A stretch of 64,000 nucleotides of DNA from Cladopsammia gracilis (lineage: Eukaryota; Cnidaria; Anthozoa; Scleractinia; Dendrophylliidae): assembly GCA_022457155.1 (NCBI GenBank), contig JAJGOT010000138.1, positions 391,001 to 455,000 on the forward strand, given 5' to 3'. A model generated the notes under the pieces. The model did not search any database and had not been told where the DNA came from. It was given only the letters and a program-made list of their open reading frames with translations. The stretch's first letter is position 1. The number at the start of each line of letters is the position of its first letter. This document shows positions 1-11,416 of this stretch, piece by piece. The position numbers and the translations under genes are program-made.

Positions 1-1303
1 ATTTCCCTGGAGGGATGGTTCTTGACGTAAGGCCGACACATTGGTAATGGAACCATTTTTGTCTGCACACAGCATCTCCATCACACCAAATCATGTCGTC
101 ACTGTTCTCTGCACCACATGGACAGCATGAAGTCTCCTCTTCATCATCTGCATCATTGTCGTTGCAAGCGTTTTGTTTTTTCTCTGCTGCCATATAAATA
201 AAGTACAAAATACACTTTGTCACTACTTATTTTTGAAAGTCAGTTCAGTAGACAACTCACTGAAAACTAAAGCAAACTTTTGTTAGATACCTTTTTTCTT
301 AGCTCTTGTGTCTTTGGCCTTCTTAGCCCCCACTTTGCGCCTGTCTTTAACCAGCTAAAGATGATCAAACCGCATCTTTACCTCTTCAGTTGTGAGATTT
401 GTCGTCTTTGCTAATTCTGGGATCATCTCAAGTTCCAGATCTTTTTGCTTTGCATCTTCAAAGGTCTCGTTAAGAACTATGGATGGAGGCACTGCACAAT
501 CCTGCATTCCATGTTCCTTGATTCATCAGGTATTGGAAGGGGTAGCAAAGAGATGGGCAAACTGTTCTCACTCCAGAGAGACTCACTTTGTGGCTTTCCT
601 TTCTGGCAGATTGCATGAATAGAGCCTTCCTTAAAACAAAGGACCACAAGGAATACATATTTATCTGCAGCACTCTTTACCAAGTGGTTGTTCCTCACAT
701 CCCTTATTTCACTAAAGTACTGAAATTGAGTGGGATTTGAACTTTTCAAGTGCTCCTTGGCTTTCTTTGAACCATTTAGGAAAGTTAGCAGGTCTGGACG
801 CCATTCCTGAAGATAAGAAGCATATTCATCATTGGCTCCTTTCAGCAGCCGGATAGGCGTATCACCACATGGTGAATCCAAGCTGAATCCAAACTGAATC
901 CAAGCCATTTTCATTGTAATTGTGCCCATTGAGTGTTGATGGTATGAAGAGATGGCTGTGTGCAAGGGCTAGACACTCATTCTGCAGCTCAACACGCTTC
1001 AAGTAACTTCCATCGCTATGATGTGTTGTGACAAAAGTGCATGTTTTGCTATTTGCCACGTCTTTCAGTCCACAGGAACTGAATTTCCAGCCCTGCACAC
1101 GCTTGAGGTGTAGTGTTGGATATGATGGGGTTTAGAGAATAGAGCTGTAGCTGTTAACCCTTGTTGTGGTTTCCATTTCCTCACAGAGTACACCACGACC
1201 TTTATGGGTAGATGTTGTGTCCAGTCAGAAACCTGCTTGGTCATCCCTGTTTATCAACACTTTGTTGCGACCATCAGCTAGCTGCAAAACATCTAATGCC
1301 TTA

Positions 1304-1500
1304 AGATGGATTTCCACTGTCGCGTTTTTGGCTACGCACGTTAAAATACGTAAAAAATAAAAACGTGCGTAAAAATGAGATTTTACGCGCGTAAATACGC
1401 GCGTTGATTTTAGTTGTCTGATTTCCACTGCAACGTTTTTTTACGGGCGTAAACGCACGTTTTACGTACGTGTTGATTGAAGCGTCTACGGAAAAGTTGA
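1304..1500 (+). repeat. Harbinger left terminal and subterminal repeats
   Basis: The terminal inverted repeat is followed by several copies of a GATTTCCACTG...TTTTACG motif (at 1308 and 1429) and by ACGTACGT-like palindromes, which are plausible transposase or Myb-protein binding sites. The matching right end occupies about 3905-4028. Confidence 0.75.
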
Positions 1501-2328
1501 ACAGGTTTCAACTTTTACGCGATCATCCTGTGTTTACGCAAGATTCAACCAATTATATGTCCGGATTTTATCATGTGATGGCTCGGCCATGTGCATGGGC
1601 GCCATGTTAAAGTTACAGAGTACCTTCAGATCGACCATTTTATTGAAATTTTTTTGGGGGCGTCAAAATAAAGTTTACAGAATGAACTTTCATCCAAAAA
1701 AATTATCGAAAAATAGTGAAAATTGACGGAGAAATGACGGTATAACGTTTTGAACGGAGTTTGTTTATGAAGCGATATATTTTAAGCGCTGTTTTCTCAA
1801 AGTTAATTTTTCGCTTGTAGGGGACACTTTAAAGAACTACAACTCAGGAAATTTGTTCGATTGTCCTCAAATTTGGACAGAAGCTAGGCTAACATATAGT
1901 CAATAAAAACCTGTCGGCGAATTTCTTACTTCTGAAAACTTTTTCGTCAAGAGCCATTTGCATGCGATCACTTCAATTTTTTTCTGCCTTTTTCGAAAAT
2001 ATTCTGTAACTTTTCACTGCAATTGAATATGGGAAATCGCCGACACTTTTTTTTAGCGCTTCGTGTCCGGAAACCCGAGAACAAATCAAATTAGCAAAAT
2101 ACAATAATCGCTTTGAGTTATAGCTTTTTAAAGCTGAATCGGACGTTCGAATTTAGACGTGGTAAAAAATTTGACAATTCATTTTTTTCCAAATGGTTTC
2201 ATATTTAGATAGCCAGCTCTATAAGCTTTTATTTGATATCTGGGTTTAGGTATATTAAGCGCAATCTTAAGACGCTAGAGCTGTTATACTGGAGACACCC
2301 CCGAAGGTACACGTTAACCTTCAGAAAG

Positions 2329-2494
2329 ATGGGGAAGTATTCAGACGTAGAATCCTTGTTGATAGATGCAGTCAGAAAATATCCTTCCCTTTGGAAAACT
2401 TCGGATCCAAACTATGAAAATCGTATGGTTAAAGAAAACGCGTGGGCAGCAGTTTCTGAGGAAGTCAATAACGAAAGTGGTAAAACGTACTCAG
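2329..2494 (+). CDS. MADF/Myb-like DNA-binding protein, first exon (Harbinger accessory gene)
   Basis: Starts at ATG 2329 (MGKYSDVESLLIDAVRKYPS). The pattern of an acidic start, LIDAVRKYPSLW, a YENR segment and an AWAAVSEEV segment is that of a MADF domain, the family used by PIF/Harbinger elements for the second (Myb-like) protein that brings transposase to the DNA ends. A good splice donor, CAG followed by GTAAGC, lies at 2494/2495, so the reading frame beyond it to the stop near 2514 is intron. No convincing second exon was found; the remainder is probably decayed. A domesticated host MADF gene is unlikely because the exon sits between Harbinger ends. Confidence 0.6.
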
Positions 2495-3540
2495 GTAAGC
2501 TTATCAGATTATGAACAAGAAGGCAAATAAGTTTGGTCGATGTCACTTTGTAGTTCTCATAAACAAAGGTAGACTGGTTGTATTTTTGACAAATGATAGT
2601 TCGTTTGTTAGATCTCGCTTACAGTCAGGAAGGAAAATATGTTGGACGAATGCTGCTGAATGCCTCGACGGTCGTTATAGGCCTTTAACATTGCATGTAA
2701 ACAATCCTCTAGTTTCAACGAGAAGGGCTATGTCACCCCCAGGGGTGAGGAGAGGGGAGGGGGGGATATTACGGATTTTCAAAGTGTATTTACTTGTTTA
2801 ATATTACAATTTTTTTTAATCTGGAGTCTCCTTACTGGGATGTCAGCTTTGGCTCTTATCTTGAGTTTTCATAGAACTGGCTGAAATATCAGAATAATGG
2901 CTAAAAACTGTAGTAAGAAAAAACTGAATCAATGATCTGTTTAAAAGTCAGGTGAGTGAAAAAGTCATATCCTAGGAACCTTATATTCTCTTGCATCTCA
3001 GTACGGTATAAAGGTTTTCCAGATTTTCTTTTCTTGGAATTGGGGTAACAATATTTACTCTGTTTTGGTGATTCACATTTCATAATATGCAATTAAACTA
3101 ATAATAATCACAGCAAGCCTGACACTAAGTTTAACTATTTTCAATCTCTGACCTACCTTTGTGGGATTTTTTGTGTGTGAATATTTGTGAGGTAGGATCT
3201 ACTGCTATTCATTTCAATGTGATCAAAAAAATGAGGCAAGGTGATGGAGGCCTAATAGACTGAGTAATTTATCAAAAGATTTCACCTTCATTGTACATAT
3301 AGGTGTGGTTCTAGAGCATAATTTTTGTAAACAGTTACATATATTTTTTTAAATTTAAAGTTGATAAATGTAATGTTAAGCTGCCTTTCTTGAATTTCCC
3401 GCACCCAAACAACTGACAACCAGAAATGCGGTGCGGGATAAGCAGACACAAGTCTTCAGCCCATTTAATTATTGAAACAATTACATGAATTCAGTACGTT
3501 AAAAACACAAAAACCGTATCACACCAGAAAATAAGGTCTG

Positions 3541-3826
3541 CTGAGAGTCACCAGTGGCCAAGTAGCGCAGTGTCACAGCTAGACGCTCACCAGCACTTAT
3601 AGGCTTATAGCTGGTCGAACCGTTCCGGGGTCATTCTAAAGCACTTGTAAAAGGACTCAGGATCATTTTCTTTCATCTGTTGTACAATCGTATGAAACTC
3701 GCCAAAAAATAACCGAGTTTGAAACATTTCACGTATCCAGTAATCTTTTTGATATTTTTGCCTTCTCTTCCTTCTTTGTAGCAGGTAGAGGAGGAGAAGC
3801 AAACGCTTGTTGACTGCCGCTGCCAT
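3541..3826 (-). pseudogene. HARBI1-like transposase, N-terminal fragment
   Basis: Begins MAAAVNKRLLLLLYLLQRRK and continues through REMFQTRLFFGEFHTIVQQM to the segment FRMTPERFDQL, which resembles the N-terminal region of HARBI1-type nucleases. After a stop at 3605 another frame gives SAGERLAVTLRYLATGDSQQ (about 3600-3545), also typical of the family, so the gene is frame-shifted and has lost residues between the two blocks. No DDE residues are visible downstream; the catalytic core has been deleted. Orientation is opposite to the MADF gene, as is common in these elements. Confidence 0.65.
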
Positions 3827-4282
3827 TTTGTTTTCTTGGCTGTGCGGTCAAGTTAAAAATTTCCCGCCCTATTTCTCTTAAACCCAGGCCCCAAGGAGCT
3901 TGAAGCGTAAAATCGCACGTAAACGCACGTAAAAAGCCAACGCACTGTATTCGATTTTACACTACAGTGGAAACTGTTTACGCACCTTTTACGTACGTAA
4001 AAATTTACACGACAGTGGAAATCCACCTTTATAAAAGGCACCACTCCAGTGAGCATCAGGATTGTACTTAACGTTAAATCCTTTACACGACATCCTGCAT
4101 GTCAACTTTGCGACGCCTTTGTACCTTTTCGCTGATAGCTTCCTTTTATTCCTTATGGTACAAAGCTGAACCACTGTTCCATAACCAATCTTTTTTGTCT
4201 GGTACTTCTGTTTGAGATGCTCTTGAATACGTTTGTAAGATGCCTTCGGAACTCGCTTTCTATTTCCGTCAAAAGTTACCAC

Positions 4283-4756
4283 CAGAGATCCGGTTTGAAG
4301 GAGAAAAATGAGAGAAGTCTAGTTGTAGTCGTGAAACCCAAACTGACGTGACTCGTACTGATTTGATTGCCATAGAATCTCGACTGCAAAACAAAGAGAG
4401 CCTTCAGAGGGATCTGTTTATGGATCAAGTGAAAAAGAGTGATAGCAGAGCTCTGCGGGCCGAAGGCCCACGCGGAGCGCCATACTCATAGAACCAGAGA
4501 ACCATAGAACCCATGTCCGTCATTTTTCATGGTCATGGCTAGCGGAATGTTTCGCGGGTGCGTTGTGTGCCTGCCGGCGCCGGCGCCAGCGCCGGCGCTT
4601 GGGGTTAACTTGCTGGCGCGTAGACCATCGCAAAACATGCTCGTATGACGCCACCCAACAACCGGGATCTTTGCAATTTCACGTCACCTGGGAAAACACT
4701 GCTGTGTTTAGCGGAGAAAACCATTTAAATTAAAGTCGTTATTCTCCTGAATTTTT
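4283..4756. other. No recognisable gene; short GC-rich palindrome
   Basis: This gap between the PHD-gene relic and the Academ-like insertion contains no supported coding sequence. A GC-rich, self-complementary GCCGGCGCC-type tract lies near 4573-4602, unlike the AT-rich surroundings. Confidence 0.4.
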
Positions 4757-4922
4757 TCACGGTTTGGTACTCAAGACAGGGATACCAATTAAGGGATACT
4801 CAGAAGCCGCTATAGTGGAAATAGAAGAGCTTTCAGAGATAAAATCTTGCTTCAAGGATGGGAGCAATGCGGGAAGATGTTTGTCACTTCGGGTTTCAGA
4901 ACTGAAGAAGCGGAGTTTTAAA
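4757..4922 (-). pseudogene. Possible 3' exon of an unidentified gene, cut by the Academ-like insertion
   Basis: The minus-strand frame LKLRFFSSETRSDKHLPALL runs to a stop at 4757 and is entered directly from the transposon end. Across the insertion the flank at 11959-11985 continues this frame (PLLGNC) back to a pyrimidine-rich AG acceptor near 11983, so the two flanks together look like one small terminal exon. I recognise no domain. It may be chance, given the short length. Confidence 0.25.
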
Positions 4923-5466
4923 TAGTCCACTAGCAGAGACCGCAAAATCGGAGTTTCGTTCAACCCACGAGCTAGAAAAGGTTGGACAGCGGATTTTATT
5001 AGAACAATGCTTCCTGAATAAGGCTCGGCACGTCGTAAAGTCTAAAAGTGGTACCCGATCCGAGATAAATGGATGTTTTTCTACGTCACCAGCTCTCTAT
5101 CATGAAAACGAGGCCACGAAGTACATGACATTTGTTTTCACCATTGGTGAGCCAAAATCAACAGATATGAGCTAAATACCGTATGTCTGGTAAACATGTG
5201 TCACAAAAGTATAATTTGATGATTAAGACGATGTCACGTGACCGATCACGTGACAGGAAAACCCTAAGAAACCGCTGAAAATGTGAGAAATTCTTGTCTT
5301 TTTTCATTACTAAGCAAAAAATTCAATTCCGAACCTTTCTTTTCGCATTTTTTTTAACATTTTACTATCTACACCATTCTCCCTTCTGTTTTGGAGTTAT
5401 TTTGCTCATTATTTAATGATTGATTAATTTCTGGTCGATTTGATGGCAAAACGAAAACGAGGCTGA
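4923..5466 (+). repeat. Left terminal inverted repeat of the Academ-like element
   Basis: Matches 11417-11954 in inverse orientation along almost its full length with scattered substitutions. It includes the palindrome CACGTGACCGATCACGTGAC near 5230, containing two E-box-like CACGTG sites, and an open reading frame described separately. Confidence 0.85.
4925..5175 (+). other. Open reading frame inside left terminal repeat, inward-facing
   Basis: A frame open from the very element end runs to TAA at 5173-5175. It includes SEFRSTHELEKVGQRILLE and the end segment FVFTIGEPKSTDMS. The right repeat encodes the same protein in mirror position (11705-11954) with few changes, several of them conservative. 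No ATG lies near the start in either copy, so it could be an exon reached by splicing rather than a gene with its own start. No family recognised. Confidence 0.45.
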
Positions 5467-5844
5467 ATGCTTTAAGTTGTTTATTCTCTGCTTGAAGTCA
5501 AAAAATTGATATTTTTTACAGCTTTCATACAGTCAATGCAATGAATCCTCGATTAACTAACGTATTTCAGAAAAGGGGGATGAGTTTTTGTTAAGATTGT
5601 AGTTCTCATCAGTTCTACATGAAGTGAAAAATGTTACTGTCCAAAATGCACTTTTTGTTAGACTAAAGTTTCAGAAGAGATATTACGAACAACATGAAGT
5701 GTAAAATATTGATATTATAGCATTCTGTTGATCACTTTTAACCAATTTAAAATACACCAATGCATCTCAAATTTTGCACACTACACTGTTTAAAGCACTA
5801 TTCTAAAGTCTTCAATAGTTTTCTATTGTTTCCTTCAGGACTGT

Positions 5845-6247
5845 CTAGTCGTTGTCACTATCTTCAGAGTCACTATAACAATGCAACGATATGCGATGAG
5901 GATTTTTGCAGGCTTCTTCATCTCCCATGCAGAAACAGGACTCTGTACATGGAAGGCCAGTACTGGAACAAGAACAATTCGCGCGACACATAGATCTTTT
6001 GCACTGGCAGGTTGTCAGCTCTAAAAGGCTTTTTGGTGCTGGTTCTCTGGTCATCAGTACTGGTTTTAACATTCCATCTTCTTTGTACCAGCCATGACTT
6101 TCTGGTGGAGGTAGTTGTTGCATCGGTTCGAGTGCATTTCTCCATACGTAAGCCTGATAATTAGCTCGCTTGATGTGTTGGCTTAAGGCATCCGAAGTAG
6201 CAGGAAGCACCTCGTTTCTTTGTTTCTTCTGGCAAAACAATATATAC
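5845..6247 (-). CDS. Academ-like transposon protein, C-terminal CXC-type exon
   Basis: An AG acceptor at 6249/6248 joins in phase to the donor at 6464/6463, giving a 216-bp intron (6463-6248). The exon encodes FCQKKQRNEVLPATSDALSQ, then a Cys-rich block with CQCKRSMCRANCSCSSTG and LPCTESCFC, and ends in an acidic tail, YSDSEDSDND. The C-x-C-x4-C spacing resembles tesmin/TSO1 CXC motifs, which bind DNA through zinc; Academ proteins are reported to carry a Cys-rich zinc finger. This is the best-preserved part of the gene and is intact from acceptor to stop. Confidence 0.6.
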
Positions 6248-6462
6248 CTATAACAAAGAAATGCATAAGTCTGATTTTTTAGATTGTATGTACACGTATA
6301 AATGTATTTATACTATTTCACAATATTTTATACAAATTTTCGTAGTTATTGTCAGTAGTTTTAACTCTTCCATCTCGTAGTTTGTTAAGATCAATTATTT
6401 TATTCTTTATCAGTTTTTCTCATTGCTAAAGTACTTTGATACAAATTGCTATTTTAATTTTA

Positions 6463-7546
6463 CCTTAGCTCATCAGTTGTGCGTTCCTTGCTCTTCGATG
6501 TAGGATAAAGATCGCAAACATAGGCTTCCACTTTTGCTGCTGTTCTCTTATCTAACTGTTGCTGCTGACCCACAAGCCGCAGTGCATCCTGATGGGCAGC
6601 ACTGCGTTGAAGCACATTCCAACTTGTCTTTTTTCCGATCCTGTGAGGGCATGAAACGCTAGAAGTGCGATGCACATTCGCTCTCCAAGTGCTGGAGCCA
6701 CTTTATGCACCGGAATAAATCGTAACCAGTCCTTCACACCTGTTTGAAACCACAACTCTTCACATGAGAGGCTGTTGAAGTGTGACGTACATATGACAAG
6801 AACATCAGTGTCTGGTGACTGGATGACTATTCTTGTTGCATTCTCTGCTGCGTACTTTGCGTGCAGTAACAGTCGAGTATCGGCTTCTTCGTGGTTTGAC
6901 TGAAGACCGTAAATGCTTGTACATGTACCTCTGCTGATGCTCACCGCTCTTTCTCCATCTTTAAAACCCCCGACGATGACAATCTTCTTATTTTCTGGCA
7001 GCTTCTCTTGTCCTGTCTGGCAGAGCGAAGTAGATGCGAATTCACACAGATTTGTCTTGTTCTTGCAATTGCTTATATACTTATCCCACTGTTTTGGAAT
7101 TGGAGTGGTACTGCTACTAATCTTTACTTCAAGGGCAGTGGATGCCCCCCGTCTTGAGCGCTCATTGTTCTTGATAGAGGTTTCCCAGTACTGGTCGAAT
7201 ACAACATGAACTTCATAGCAATTGGGGTGTGAAAGGACTTCATCTTCTGCACTAGTGCCATCCCGTCAATGATATAAACAGTGTCACTTGTTGATACTGG
7301 AAGCCTTGGGAGGACAGTGACATTCTTTTCGAGGATGGAGCAAAAAGCGCTTTTGGTTGTTTTCCTAAGGCTCCCATCTTGGTGCGCCAATGAACACGGA
7401 ACTGGTGAAAGTTCGTAGCTCAAAACCTCCTTTAGGTTTATCTGTCGAGCATTTGCAGCGACAAGAAGCCTCCCGAAGAGGTCCCTATCAGCGTTGACTG
7501 TAATCAGCTTCTCGTCCGTTGCTTTCACAGAAACTTTCGTTGACAC
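6463..7546 (-). pseudogene. Academ-like transposon protein, XPG/FEN1-like nuclease region
   Basis: The frame 7546-7124 holds TVYIIDGMALVQKMK, and 6944-6552 holds HEEADTRLLLHAKYA followed by VIQSPDTDVLVICTSHF. An Asp near YIIDG, the E-x-D of HEEADTR, and the D-T-D of SPDTDVLV are spaced and patterned like the acidic residues of FEN1/XPG and PIN-fold nucleases. ALLAFHALTGS is followed in another frame by KTSWNVLQRS, matching the LTGSD-type segment of relatives. Breaks occur near 7545, 7160 and 6620. The exon ends at a clear donor, AAG followed by GTAAAA, at 6464/6463. An XPG nuclease partner is a reported trait of one Academ subgroup, which is the main ground for that assignment. Confidence 0.55.
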
Positions 7547-9868
7547 AACTTAAAGTTTTAACCTTATTATTTGGGATGGAATCCCAGAAAGAAGCTGCGT
7601 TTGAATTGATTCTTTTCTCTAGAAAGTTATTCATTTGGTTTCGGCCTTTCTTGGTGCTGTTCACCAGTGTTTCGGCAACATCATCTGGTAAAACAACTCC
7701 TGTAGCAAAGTTGACCACAGCATCTGATTCAAGAGAAAATGGGTCGATCATCAGACCAGATGTGAAACACGCTAGTAGCTTATTAACATCATCTTCATCT
7801 CGCTTTACCCTCACTTTTGTTTCTTCTTTATGCATGGTGTTGTCGTTGTCTTTCATTCCGTAGGCTTCCTTCATTGCAGTGGTGACTGAAGCACGTTCGT
7901 GTATAGTGAGAAACCATCTGTCTACTGCCGATGGTGTTTGCGAGATTCCGATGATTCCTCCTTTTGTTTTGCTGTCAGCATTTATTGATTTCTCCAGCGC
8001 CATGTCTGTTGACACTTGGGAAAAAGGCTGACCAGTGCGACTGATGGAATGTTCTCCTGAAAGGAATTCTTGATGTACACGTGGATGTATGGATTCCAAG
8101 CGGTGCATGTCTATAAGGTACACGGGGAGCCATCTTGAATAATTTGGTCTGTCCATGGCAAAGAAGTGTGGTGTCATCGTTGCAACTGCTGAAAGATGGA
8201 GGTTCCAGTTACTGGTTCTCTCTGCTTTAATCAACTGTAGCACGATGTTCACCATGGAGCAGTACTCTTCCCAAAAGGCAAACATCCTAGACTTGCCTCT
8301 AGCCTCTGATTTAAATGAATTGTATGCACAAAGCAAACCACTTAGATCTTCTTCTAGCTTGGGGAATATTTGAGGTATGTTCTCTTGTTTCTCTACAGCA
8401 GCAACACCACTGGCGATTCTTGCTCGCAGCTCCTCTTCGCTAATGTGGAGACTGCTCACAGGAACTGGAGTTGTTACACCACTTCACAAATTCTGGCCAC
8501 ATCAATCGAAAGAAGGCTTCCATACAGAGCTTATGGGCTCGCACTCCTCTGTTGTACGATTTGCCTTTCATTAATGCCGTTGTCGACCTAGCGGCATATA
8601 CCCCTGATTCGATTAGCAGATCTTCAAGTCCCGAGTTCAGGTACTTTTTGCCAATAATAGCCAAGAAGTTCAAAGCGATGTGGAATGTTCCCATTCTGAT
8701 AACAACATCGGAAAATTCGTCTGGAAACTTCCACTGTATTTGCTTGGCCTTTACATAAATAGCTAGATCGAATGTTATTACAGTATCTTCTTGACCCATC
8801 GTATGACTGATGGCCTGAGCATGCTTGAGAACAGTGTATACTGTACTGAACTCCGTTGAAGAGCCATCTATTAGGGGAAAGTAGCCAACCATGCTAATCT
8901 GTGGTAAATCTGGGTAAAGTATTGAATTGAATGCACTCCATCCAGGAATGGACTGACTCCCGATTACTTCAGAAGGCTGTGATTCTGTTAGACTCGTGGG
9001 ATGCAGTCTCATGACTTTCCATACTTCATCAGCGCGACTTGCCGACTCAAATAACTCATTTTCTTCTTTGAACCATTGTTGAACCTGCCCATTGCCAAAA
9101 GTGACTTGAGGTCGTCTTCCAAGTGCAGAGCACTCTTGCATCTCGTAGATCCTCCCCCCGCCTTGTAGAGATCGTCTCCTGTCACTGTGATTTGCCAGTT
9201 GGATTGGGGGTGGTTCTGGTCCAAACGGCCGTCTCTGGAATACAACCATGGATGTCGCATGGGTCGTGTTTTTTCCACCTAGAGTTTCTTCACTGATATC
9301 TGTGTTGTCTGCCGCTAGTTGAAGAAACGGACCAGGTGCTGTTTGTCGGTACAACGGTACCATACTCTTGCGCTTTAGCGAGCACTTCCGCTGCGATGCT
9401 AGTATCTGTCGCACGCATTTCGTCATAACTGCAACAGTGCCCCATTTTGTTGTGAAGTGTTACAAGAAGACGCGACGAGGTGAGATGGTGCACACATAGG
9501 GCCAGACCTATGTGCTTTGGAAGCTTTGTGCGACTATTGCTTGAGCAGTGAATAATGTCCTGTGCAATACTAATGACTTGCCGTTCAGCAGCCAAGTTGT
9601 TGCAAGTGCTTGATCCATCCAATAATTGATGGTCCCTTTCGTCTGAGGTAATCAGCAGTCTGATCAGCCAGTAAAGACAACCGGGTATTAATTTCTTGAT
9701 TTGTTCTGCACTAATGTCCCTTACATCCAACCGTCTCGTGGAAATACCTTTACATTCTTTAATCTCCTTTTTTATATGGCTTGCAACCCTTTGTTTTCAA
9801 GAGCTGGTGTGTTGTCCGCCCACGCATTCAGAACATCTTGTACTTTTATAGTACTTGAATAAACAATC
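7547..9868 (-). pseudogene. Academ-like transposon protein, central region
   Basis: Continues the N-terminal part through frames 9730-9290, 9426-8440 and 8459-7488, with shifts near 9780, 9355 and 8455. Legible blocks include HIGLALCVHHLTSSRLLVTL, FGPEPPPIQLANHS, ITFDLAIYVKAKQIQWKFPD and VVIRMGTFHIALNFLAIIGK. The D-L-A-I-Y and R-M-G-T-F-H segments are the type of acidic/His motifs seen in RNase H-fold DDE transposases, but I cannot assign the catalytic triad with confidence. Also present is IDMHRLESIHPRVHQEFLSG. Each frame change would be lethal, so this copy cannot make the full protein unless the shifts are sequence errors. Confidence 0.6.
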
Positions 9869-10735
9869 TCAGGTTTGCTTCGATTTGATGGCTGGGAGAA
9901 TACTGTCATCTCCAAAGTGCTTCTGTAGACGATTTTTGAGATGCTGTTTAGTGTAGCTCTCTGAACCTATTCCTCTTTTGTTTAGAGTTTCAAGAAAGCC
10001 TGTTAACAGCGAGGCCATATCGTATGCATTTCCCTTTTTTATGCCGGTGGCTAAATCTTCTGCCAATTCTTGAAATGCGACCTCGTACAACGATTCTTTG
10101 TCAATTCCTAGAGATTTTCCCTTCTTGGCAACATACAAAGAAAAGCAATTTTTGTGATATTTTGCATCCGCTGCTACGAGGTCATCATTTACGCTGCGTA
10201 GTATATGAAGCATGTCTTCATCCCCTTGATGCTCAGCAGCTTTCTTTTTGCTGCCACATGCTTCAAAAGTGGAAACCGTGACTAGCTCTCGCACTTTCTT
10301 GTAGGTCCTTTTCTTGCATATGAAACACTTGGACCAATCGGTTGTATTTTTTAACAAACGCGAAAATCTACCACTGGCATTTATATTTTCACTTTCCTCA
10401 GCTTCTGGATCACTATCAGCACAACTCGTTGATGCATACTGAATATTATGAGAGCTTGTGTATGTAGAATAGCAGTTGGCGTGCCAGTAGACTTCAATAT
10501 TGCTTAGATCTTCTTTAGAAATCCGTTCGAAAACTTTATCTTGACGAAGATTTGCTGATTTCAGAAGAGTATGAACCGATAAATCTTTTCCCTTTCTAAG
10601 CTTGTCGTTAGGCTTGTCTGTCTGACAAATGATACATTTCCCAGGGGTCGTCAGTTTTATCTTCTTGGGATCAGGGGGAAGGGGAAGAGCAAAGCCATCT
10701 GTAGTTTTCTCTTGACTAGACATGGTGGCTATCAA
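9869..10735 (-). pseudogene. Academ-like transposon protein, N-terminal zinc-binding part
   Basis: Begins MIATMSSQEKTTDG, with a second ATG at 10723 that may be the true start. Two similar modules follow. The first has CIICQTDKP then YWHANCYSTYTSS; the second has CFICKKRTYKKV then AKYHKNCFSLYV. Each pairs a C-x2-C with an H-x3-C, so two zinc-binding units are likely, probably for DNA or protein binding. The frame breaks at about 9880 (AIKSKQT then stop) and continues in another frame as IVYSSTIKVQDVLNAW, so this is not the real C-terminus. The module layout recurs in large animal transposon proteins that also carry the nuclease core described downstream. Confidence 0.6.
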
Positions 10736-11416
10736 AGAGATACTACTGATTAATTCATTGCATCTCAGTTTTTAGTTTTTAGTTTTAAGTTTCATACATG
10801 CTAATTAATGAAAGACAAAACAAGCAATACATACCGTGACTGGTTTTGCACTGATCAAATCAAATCTGGCATTCTTAAGTAGTTTCTTTGAAAATATAAA
10901 TCTGATTAAATAAAAATGGTGATTGCGAACTTATATAGAGTTAAATAATCAACAAACATTTTCGTTAGTTTGTTTGATCCCAGCAGAAAACAATGCAATG
11001 ATTTAACGATCAACATATAAAGAATGTACTTACAGACAACACAGAGATGAACGAAGCAGATATCCTTCCACGGAGGCCACCATGTTGGATTTTAAAGCCT
11101 CGATTTGGATCATCGTGGAAACGAGGCCGCGCTTTCCAAGTGGAAACCAGTTTTCACGCTCAGTAAATATATATGAATGATATCATATCTTTACATGGAC
11201 ATTTTGCCCGACTAAGTAATCATTGTAATTCTTATAAATCAAATGATCTTTTTACTTGCATCATATATTGATTCCTCCCTTTATTTATTTGTTTTGTGAT
11301 CTTTTATTATTTTTCATTCCTAACATGATACTTTATTTGAAAATGATACATTCATTCATTTATTTATTTGTGTGATTTTTGTGCGGTATCTGAGGGATAT
11401 AATAACAATTTTTACG
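10736..11416. other. Upstream non-coding part of the Academ-like gene
   Basis: AT-rich sequence between the apparent start of the transposon gene and the right terminal repeat. I see no supported gene; it may hold the promoter and a leader intron. Confidence 0.4.

Larger units (their letters stand above)
1304..4028. mobile_element. PIF/Harbinger-type DNA transposon, internally decayed
   Basis: The two ends are inverted copies: the left begins AGATGGATTTCCACTGTCG and the right end reads as the reverse complement of AGGTGGATTTCCACTGTCG. Both are flanked by TTA (1301-1303 and 4029-4031), the three-base TWA duplication typical of PIF/Harbinger. Subterminal regions (about 1330-1480 and 3905-4010) are rich in the palindrome ACGTACGT and its variants. 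Inside are the two genes expected of the superfamily: a MADF/Myb-like protein exon on plus and a HARBI1-like transposase fragment on minus. The catalytic middle of the transposase is missing, so this copy is probably non-autonomous. Confidence 0.85.
1..4282 (-). pseudogene. PHD-finger multicopy gene, split by Harbinger element, partial at left edge
   Basis: The minus strand encodes, from 4282 downward, a basic segment (KRVPKASYKRIQ), a block ending at GAFYK near 4032, then ALDVLQLADGRNKVLINRDD from 1300, then VELQNECLALAHSHLFIPSTL near 1000, then a long segment to about 480, and finally a PHD finger at 1-190 (CCPCGAENSDDMIWCD, WFHYQC) cut by the window edge. A GT donor near 289 and an AG acceptor near 190 bracket a short intron before the PHD exon. 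The Harbinger element separates codons cleanly: with one TTA copy removed the frame runs through. In-frame TAG codons and frameshifts (around 1120, 880, 480 and 355) make it a pseudogene. From memory, proteins of this layout are repeated in cnidarian genomes; their function is unknown to me, and they may themselves be transposon genes. Confidence 0.6.

Noticed and set aside
4573..4602. CpG-island promoter or terminator hairpin
   Set aside because: Only a short GC palindrome with no gene start or end nearby; insufficient support.
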